Origin: Streptosporangiaceae bacterium
GTDB lineage: Bacteria > Actinomycetota > Actinomycetes > Streptosporangiales > Streptosporangiaceae
NCBI GenBank assembly: GCA_025934635.1
Contig: JAICWX010000274.1
Span: forward strand, 1-11,331
Direction: 5' to 3'
DNA: 11,331 nt
The number at the start of each line of letters is the position of its first letter. The first letter of the stretch is position 1. A program made the position numbers and the translations under genes. The notes beneath the pieces were generated by a model. It was not told where the DNA came from. It saw only the letters and a program-made list of their open reading frames with translations, and did no database searches. This document shows positions 7,978-11,331 of the stretch, piece after piece.

Positions 7978-7995
7978 CCTCACCTATCAGTGAGG
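7978..7995. promoter_or_regulatory. inverted repeat CCTCAC-N6-GTGAGG upstream of the membrane gene
   Basis: A perfect 6-bp inverted repeat with a 6-base centre lies 25 bases upstream of the ATG at 7953, where the promoter of that gene would be expected. It could be an operator. It also follows the LacI-family gene on the same strand, so a hairpin role in its transcript is an alternative. Confidence 0.3.
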
Positions 7996-8012
7996 AGCGC
8001 CCGGGCCAGCCG

Positions 8013-8028
8013 CCTGATACACCTCAGG
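8013..8028 (-). terminator. weak hairpin at the end of the LacI-family gene
   Basis: CCTGA and TCAGG (plus-strand reading) form a 5-bp perfect inverted repeat with a 6-base loop that includes the stop codon region of the repressor gene; GC-rich flanks could lengthen the stem with a bulge. There is no T-run. It is a weak candidate for a transcript end. Confidence 0.2.
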
Positions 8029-9082
8029 CCGGCGGCGGGCGCGTGGTGGAACGGGGGATGACTTCCCAGCGCGGCTGGTCCTGCCCGGGCGGCTCGCGGT
8101 GGCCGAGGACCAAGCGGGCGCAGCGGCTGCCCTGGTCCCGCAGCGACTGGGCCAGGGTGGTGAGCCCGGCGGGCCGGGCCGCGTCGCTGTCGTCCCAGCC
8201 GCTGACGGCGACGGTCCCGGGCACGGCCAGGCCCGCGCGGGCCGCGGCCCGCAGCGCGCCGAGGGCGAGTTCGTCGCTCATCGCGGCGATCGCGTCGGGC
8301 GGCTCGGCCGCGCCGAGCAGCTCGGCGGCGAACGCCTCGCCCTCGGCGGCGCTGTTGACCGGGCACACGGCGACGCGCAGCTCCGCGGAAGCGCCGCCGG
8401 CCCGCCGCCAGGCGTCATCGAACCCCTGCCACCGGTGCCGGCTCACCGGGAAGGTGACCGCCCCGGCGGGCGGCCCGGTGACCAGCTGCCGGGCGCGGCC
8501 GCGGTCGAGCGGAAAGCTGAGGATGGCCGGCCGCCGGGCGCCGGCGAAGACGACCGCGCCGATCGCGGCGGCGGCGGCCCGGTCGTCGATGCCGACGAGC
8601 GGCAGGCCCGGCCGGCGCGGGCCGGCGTGCACCACCGCGGGCAGCCCGCGCGCCGCGACCGCCTCCAGGACCGGGTCATCTTCGCTGGTGGTCCACACGA
8701 TGAACCCGTCGACCACCGCGTCGGCGACCCGCTGTACGTCACTGCCGGCGCCGGCGGTCGGAACCAGGGTGAGCCCGACGCCGTCGACCGCGCAGATCTC
8801 CGCGACGCCGGCCAGGAAACGGGCGGCCTGCGGATCGTCGAAGGCGTAGGTGAGCCGCTCGCCCAGCACCACGCCCACGCTGCCGGCCCGGCCGCGGCGC
8901 AGCGACCGCGCCCCCGGGTGCGGGCCCGGGTAGCCCAGCCGGTCCGCGGCGGCCCGCACGCTGGCCCGGGCCGCCGCCGAGACGCGTTCGGGCTGCGAGT
9001 ACACGTACGACACGGTCATCGGCGATACGCCGGCCGCCGCCGCTACTTGCCGCATGGTCGGCCGGACCCCGTGGTGAGCCAT
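8024..9082 (-). CDS. LacI-family transcriptional repressor
   Basis: This 352-residue protein has the LacI architecture: an N-terminal helix-turn-helix (about 9-30, MRQVAAAAGVSPMTVSYVYS), a hinge region ending in LGYPGPHPGARSLRRG (49-64), and a periplasmic-binding-protein-like ligand domain starting at GSVGVVLGE, with later landmarks PDAIAAMSDELALGAL and VAVSGWDDSDAARPAGLTTLAQSL. The second half of the recognition region reads SYVYSQPERVS where many members have SRVLN-like sequence, so its DNA contacts may be shifted. The frame is open further upstream, but the ATG at 9082 gives the normal family N-terminus. TATAGT (9094-9089 on this strand) ends seven bases before that ATG, so the mRNA is probably leaderless. 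A 16-bp palindrome lies in the promoter, implying autoregulation. The effector is unknown; the divergent transporter gene suggests a small molecule that it carries. Confidence 0.93.
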   Translation of the reverse strand: MAHHGVRPTMRQVAAAAGVSPMTVSYVYSQPERVSAAARASVRAAADRLGYPGPHPGARSLRRGRAGSVGVVLGERLTYAFDDPQAARFLAGVAEICAVDGVGLTLVPTAGAGSDVQRVADAVVDGFIVWTTSEDDPVLEAVAARGLPAVVHAGPRRPGLPLVGIDDRAAAAAIGAVVFAGARRPAILSFPLDRGRARQLVTGPPAGAVTFPVSRHRWQGFDDAWRRAGGASAELRVAVCPVNSAAEGEAFAAELLGAAEPPDAIAAMSDELALGALRAAARAGLAVPGTVAVSGWDDSDAARPAGLTTLAQSLRDQGSRCARLVLGHREPPGQDQPRWEVIPRSTTRPPPA

Positions 9083-9085
9083 CGC

Positions 9086-9094
9086 TACACTATA
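9086..9094. promoter_or_regulatory. overlapping divergent -10 boxes
   Basis: On the minus strand TATAGT (9094-9089) is positioned so that transcription would begin at or next to the A of the repressor ATG (9082). On the plus strand TACACT (9086-9091) is positioned so that transcription would begin at or next to the GTG at 9098, the proposed transporter start. The two boxes share three base pairs, so polymerase could probably use only one direction at a time. No convincing -35 box is seen on the plus strand; GCCTTG (9116-9111) is a weak one on the minus strand. All this is inferred from sequence only. Confidence 0.5.
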
Positions 9095-9096
9095 GA

Positions 9097-9112
9097 TGTG
9101 TATCGATACACA
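9097..9112. promoter_or_regulatory. LacI-family operator (16-bp palindrome)
   Basis: TGTGTATCGATACACA is a perfect palindrome centred on CG (9104/9105), the standard form of LacI-family operators, where the hinge helices enter the minor groove at the central CpG. It lies between the -35 and -10 positions of the repressor promoter and over the first codons of the transporter, so binding should block both. I saw no second copy in the window. Confidence 0.85.
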
Positions 9113-10354
9113 AGGCCTGCGCGCGTACCCCGTGAGCACGCTCAGCATGAGCCGATCGTCCGGGACGCGACCACCAGGCTGTGCTACGGCACGATCTCCG
9201 CCTACGCCTTCTGGATCTACGCGTTCGGGCCCGCGCTGGCCCTGCTCCGCACCGAGCTGCACTTCTCGTACACCATGCTCGGCGTCTACTCCGCGCTCTG
9301 GTCCGGCGGCGCCGCCGTCGCGGGCCTGGTGTTCGGCCCGGTGACGGGCCGGCTGTCACGAACCGCGCTGGTATGGTCCTCGGCCGTCGGCGGCGTCGCC
9401 GGAGTGAGCCTGTTCGTCGCGGCCCGCTCCACCACCTGGACCCTGCTCGGCGCCTTCGCCGGCGGCCTGGCCGGCACCATACTCCTGTCCGTCAGCCAGG
9501 CGATCCTGTCCGACCAGCACGGGCCGCGCCGGGACCGTGCCCTGGTCGAGGCGAACGCCGGCGCGGCCGCCTGCGCCGTGCTCACCCCGGTGATCCTCGG
9601 CGGCCTGCAGGCCACCGCGGTGGGCTGGCGGGCCGCGATGGCGCTGCCGGCCCTCGCCCTGGCCTGGCTCTACCTGCGCTACCGCCGCGTGCCGCTGCCG
9701 GCCAGGGCCGCCGTCCGCGCCGCCGGCCGCTCGCGGCTCCCGGCCGCCTGCTGGTACCTGGCCGCGCTGGTGGCGGTCGGCATCGCCGTCGAGTTCTGCG
9801 TGATCTACTTCGGGGCCGAGCTGCTGGCCACGACCGGGCTGTCCGCCACCGCCGCGGCCACCGCGATGAGCGCGTTCTACCTGGGCATCCTCCTCGGCCG
9901 GATCGGAGCCGCGGTGCTGACCCGCTCCGCCGGGCGGACCGTCCCGCTGGTGTGGCTGTCCCTGGGTGACGCCGCGGCCGGCTTCGCGCTCTTCTGGCTC
10001 GCGGGGGCCCCGGTGCCCGCGGTGGCCGGGTTGTTCGTCTGCGGGCTCGGCGTCGCCAACCTCTACCCCCTGTCGCTCGCGCTCGCGCTGGCCGCCGCCC
10101 CCGAGCATGGCGACGCTGTCAACGCCCGCGTCCAACTCCTCGGCGGCGTCTTCGTGGTCACCGCCCCGTACCTGCTCGGAAGCCTCGCCGACCACCTCGG
10201 GCTGACCGTCGCCTTCACCGTCGAGCCGGTCCTCGTCGCCGCGTCAGCGGTGCTGCTCCTGGCCGGCCTGCGGGCGGGCCGGGTACATCCCGGGTCGTAC
10301 CCGCCCGCTGCCGCTAACGCCCCGGCCGCAGGCAAGGCGGGTTCTGCGGGCTGA
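9098..10354 (+). CDS. major facilitator superfamily transporter
   Basis: From GTG 9098 the product has 418 residues with about 12 hydrophobic segments in two halves of six, the MFS pattern, beginning at TRLCYGTISAYAFWIYAFGPALALL. GPVTGRLSRT (80-89) sits where the family's loop 2-3 motif is expected but is degenerate. A central basic linker (about residues 189-206, RYRRVPLPARAAVRAAGR) separates the halves. The frame is open far upstream only because it lies antisense to the repressor gene. GTG 9098 lies inside the operator and would need a leaderless transcript. The alternative GTG at 9132 is in another frame and would join this one only if a base were missing nearby. It is divergent from the LacI-family gene, so its expression is probably relieved by that repressor's ligand. 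Substrate and direction of transport cannot be told. Confidence 0.88.
   Translation: MYRYTRPARVPREHAQHEPIVRDATTRLCYGTISAYAFWIYAFGPALALLRTELHFSYTMLGVYSALWSGGAAVAGLVFGPVTGRLSRTALVWSSAVGGVAGVSLFVAARSTTWTLLGAFAGGLAGTILLSVSQAILSDQHGPRRDRALVEANAGAAACAVLTPVILGGLQATAVGWRAAMALPALALAWLYLRYRRVPLPARAAVRAAGRSRLPAACWYLAALVAVGIAVEFCVIYFGAELLATTGLSATAAATAMSAFYLGILLGRIGAAVLTRSAGRTVPLVWLSLGDAAAGFALFWLAGAPVPAVAGLFVCGLGVANLYPLSLALALAAAPEHGDAVNARVQLLGGVFVVTAPYLLGSLADHLGLTVAFTVEPVLVAASAVLLLAGLRAGRVHPGSYPPAAANAPAAGKAGSAG
10284..10300. promoter_or_regulatory. near-palindrome, site 2, like the 4669 site
   Basis: TACATCCCGGGTCGTAC matches the palindrome at 4669-4685 at 15 of 17 positions. With flanks (10281-10302) it forms an imperfect 22-bp palindrome, GGGTAC to GTACCC, with two mismatched pairs. 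It lies in the end of the MFS gene, about 108 bases before the permease start and 52 bases before the TGACGACA element. It is a possible binding site for the same factor as site 1. Confidence 0.3.
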
Positions 10355-10395
10355 CGACAGCCTCCGGGCCGCGAGCCAGCATGGGACGCGGATCT
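10352..10395 (+). promoter_or_regulatory. promoter-like element, copy B (TGACGACA-N20-CATGGGA)
   Basis: TGACGACA (10352-10359) begins on the stop codon of the MFS gene and is followed by 20 bases, CATGGGA (10380-10386) and GGATCT (10390-10395). Block order and 20-base spacing equal copy A at 4148-4192, with a one-base difference before GGATCT. Being directly ahead of the permease gene and its AGGAGG site, it probably holds that gene's promoter, making the permease a separate unit from the transporter. Confidence 0.5.
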
Positions 10396-10401
10396 AGGAG
10401 G
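10396..10401 (+). promoter_or_regulatory. strong ribosome binding site for the permease
   Basis: A full AGGAGG lies six bases before the ATG at 10408. It is the best Shine-Dalgarno in the window and fixes the permease start. Confidence 0.85.
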
Positions 10402-10407
10402 CGACCC

Positions 10408-11331
10408 ATGTTCTTCACCTACCTCTGGCGCGAGCTGCGGCGGCGGCTGCGCCAGGCGGTTCTCATCGCACTGGGCCTGGCGCTCGGCGTCGGCCTGGTG
10501 ATCACCGTGACCGCGGCCTCGGCCGGCGTCAAGGCCTCGCAGGCCACGGTGCTGCACACGCTGTACGGGGTGGGCACCGACCTCACCGTGACACAGCCGC
10601 CGGCCAAGGGCTCGGGCGGCGGGACCTCGTTCGGGTTCCGGCAGGACATCAAGAACGTCCGCGGCGGGCAGCTCGCGGCCGGCACCAAAATCGACATCAA
10701 CCAGCTGGTCAGCAGCCAGTACGGGGCCATGAGCGCGAGCTCGCTGAGCCGCGCGGCCGGGCTGGACGGCGTCTCGGCCGTGGCCGGGGGCCTGTCCCTC
10801 ACCGACGTCACGGTGACCGGGACGGTGCCGTCGCTGTCGGCGGGCAGCGGCAGCTTCAGCTCGAGCTTCACCACGAACACCTTCACCGTCGACGGGGTAG
10901 ACCTGGGGCATACCTCGCTCGGCCCGCTCAGCGCGGCCAAGCTCACCGCGGGCCGGGCCCTGACCGCGGCCGACGCGCACGCGAACGACGTGCTGGTCAA
11001 CTCGAGCTACGCCACCGCGAACAAGCTGGGCGTCGGCGGCAAGCTGGTCATCGGGGGCACCAGCTTCACCATCACCGGCATCGCCCGCGTTCCGCAGAGC
11101 GGCAACCCGCCGGACGCCTACATCCCGCTGGCCCGGGCGCAGGCCATCGGCCAGGCCAGCGCGAGCGGCAAGCTGACCGGGAAGGTGAACACCCTCTACG
11201 TGTCCGCCACCAGCGCCGCGGACATCCCGGCGGGGGGGGGCGGCCGGCCCCGGCGGCGGCCCCGGGCCGCCCGCCCCGCCGCCGGCGCCCCCGCCGCCGC
11301 CGGGGGCGGGGGGCGGGCCCGCGCCGCCCCC
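10408..11331 (+). CDS. MacB/FtsX-like ABC transporter permease, N-terminal part
   Basis: The gene starts at ATG 10408 and runs off the window without a stop. It begins MFFTYLWRELRRRLRQ, a basic cytoplasmic end, followed by one hydrophobic helix (about 18-40, VLIALGLALGVGLVITV) and a large extracytoplasmic domain rich in serine, threonine and glycine. Later landmarks are LTAGRALTAADAHANDVLVNSSYA and KLGVGGKLVIGGTSFTITGIARVPQ, the layout of the MacB periplasmic core domain. In this family the remaining three helices are C-terminal and a separate ATPase subunit is usually encoded next door; both would lie beyond the edge. Such transporters move lipids, peptides or drugs, or act as mechanotransmission complexes, and are often controlled by NarL-type two-component systems. 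True coding can be followed to about 11225; codons after that are G/C only and not trustworthy. Confidence 0.87.
   Translation, partial: MFFTYLWRELRRRLRQAVLIALGLALGVGLVITVTAASAGVKASQATVLHTLYGVGTDLTVTQPPAKGSGGGTSFGFRQDIKNVRGGQLAAGTKIDINQLVSSQYGAMSASSLSRAAGLDGVSAVAGGLSLTDVTVTGTVPSLSAGSGSFSSSFTTNTFTVDGVDLGHTSLGPLSAAKLTAGRALTAADAHANDVLVNSSYATANKLGVGGKLVIGGTSFTITGIARVPQSGNPPDAYIPLARAQAIGQASASGKLTGKVNTLYVSATSAADIPAGGGGRPRRRPRAARPAAGAPAAAGGGGRARAAP
11226..11331. other. G/C-only terminal stretch, probable sequence artefact
   Basis: The final 106 bases contain no A or T and begin with a run including nine Gs (11232-11240). The preceding permease gene uses A and T regularly, and the translated sequence here collapses into glycine, proline, arginine and alanine runs. 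It is best explained as low-quality sequence at a contig end. Confidence 0.85.

Noticed and set aside
8099..9097. Long plus-strand extension of the MFS frame antisense to the LacI-family gene
   Set aside because: The extension reads as glycine-, arginine- and alanine-rich sequence without family features, while the opposite strand encodes a full LacI-family protein. The transporter begins near 9098.
9090..9359. Short minus-strand frame of about 89 codons upstream of the repressor gene
   Set aside because: It is antisense to the first transmembrane segments of the transporter, arginine-rich and without any domain feature.

Overview
The window is about 11.3 kb of very GC-rich DNA with dense genes, GTG starts, GTGA stop/start overlaps and third-position G/C throughout. 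Together with a menaquinone operon, a NarL-type two-component system and a MacB/FtsX-type permease, this points to a filamentous or soil actinomycete (Actinomycetota). I cannot place it to genus. The right end looks like a draft-contig edge: the last 106 bases contain no A or T and are probably not true genomic sequence.

Layout, left to right. Bases 1-87 hold no gene. menE (88-1296, minus) is divergent from menC (1418-2380, plus), and menC overlaps menD (2377-4071, plus) by GTGA. These three encode the o-succinylbenzoate branch of classical menaquinone (vitamin K2) synthesis: MenD makes SEPHCHC, MenC makes o-succinylbenzoate and MenE activates it with CoA. The divergent gap holds a perfect CRP/GlxR-like palindrome (CTTGTGA-N6-TCACAAG).

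A second unit on the plus strand has a small secreted cysteine-containing protein (4216-4722), a DesK/NarL-type sensor kinase (4742-5974) and its LuxR-type response regulator (5979-6641). It is preceded by a promoter-like element that recurs, with identical spacing, upstream of the MacB/FtsX-like permease gene at the right end (10408 to the edge). A palindromic motif near the kinase start also recurs near that permease. I infer, without proof, that the two loci are co-regulated.

On the minus strand, 7953-6612 encodes an unrecognised multi-pass membrane protein whose reading frame is broken twice. Both breaks are repaired by adding one base, so this is either a pseudogene or a sequencing error. 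Next is a LacI-family repressor gene (9082-8024, minus), divergent from an MFS transporter gene (about 9098-10354, plus). They share a 16-bp perfect palindrome with a central CG, a typical LacI-family operator, and both genes may be leaderless. The repressor probably controls itself and the transporter; the substrate is unknown.

I saw no tRNA or rRNA gene, CRISPR array, insertion sequence or prophage gene. No clearly new defence or mobile system is visible. The most interesting signals are the shared regulatory elements linking the two-component unit to the permease, and the compact LacI/MFS divergent promoter.
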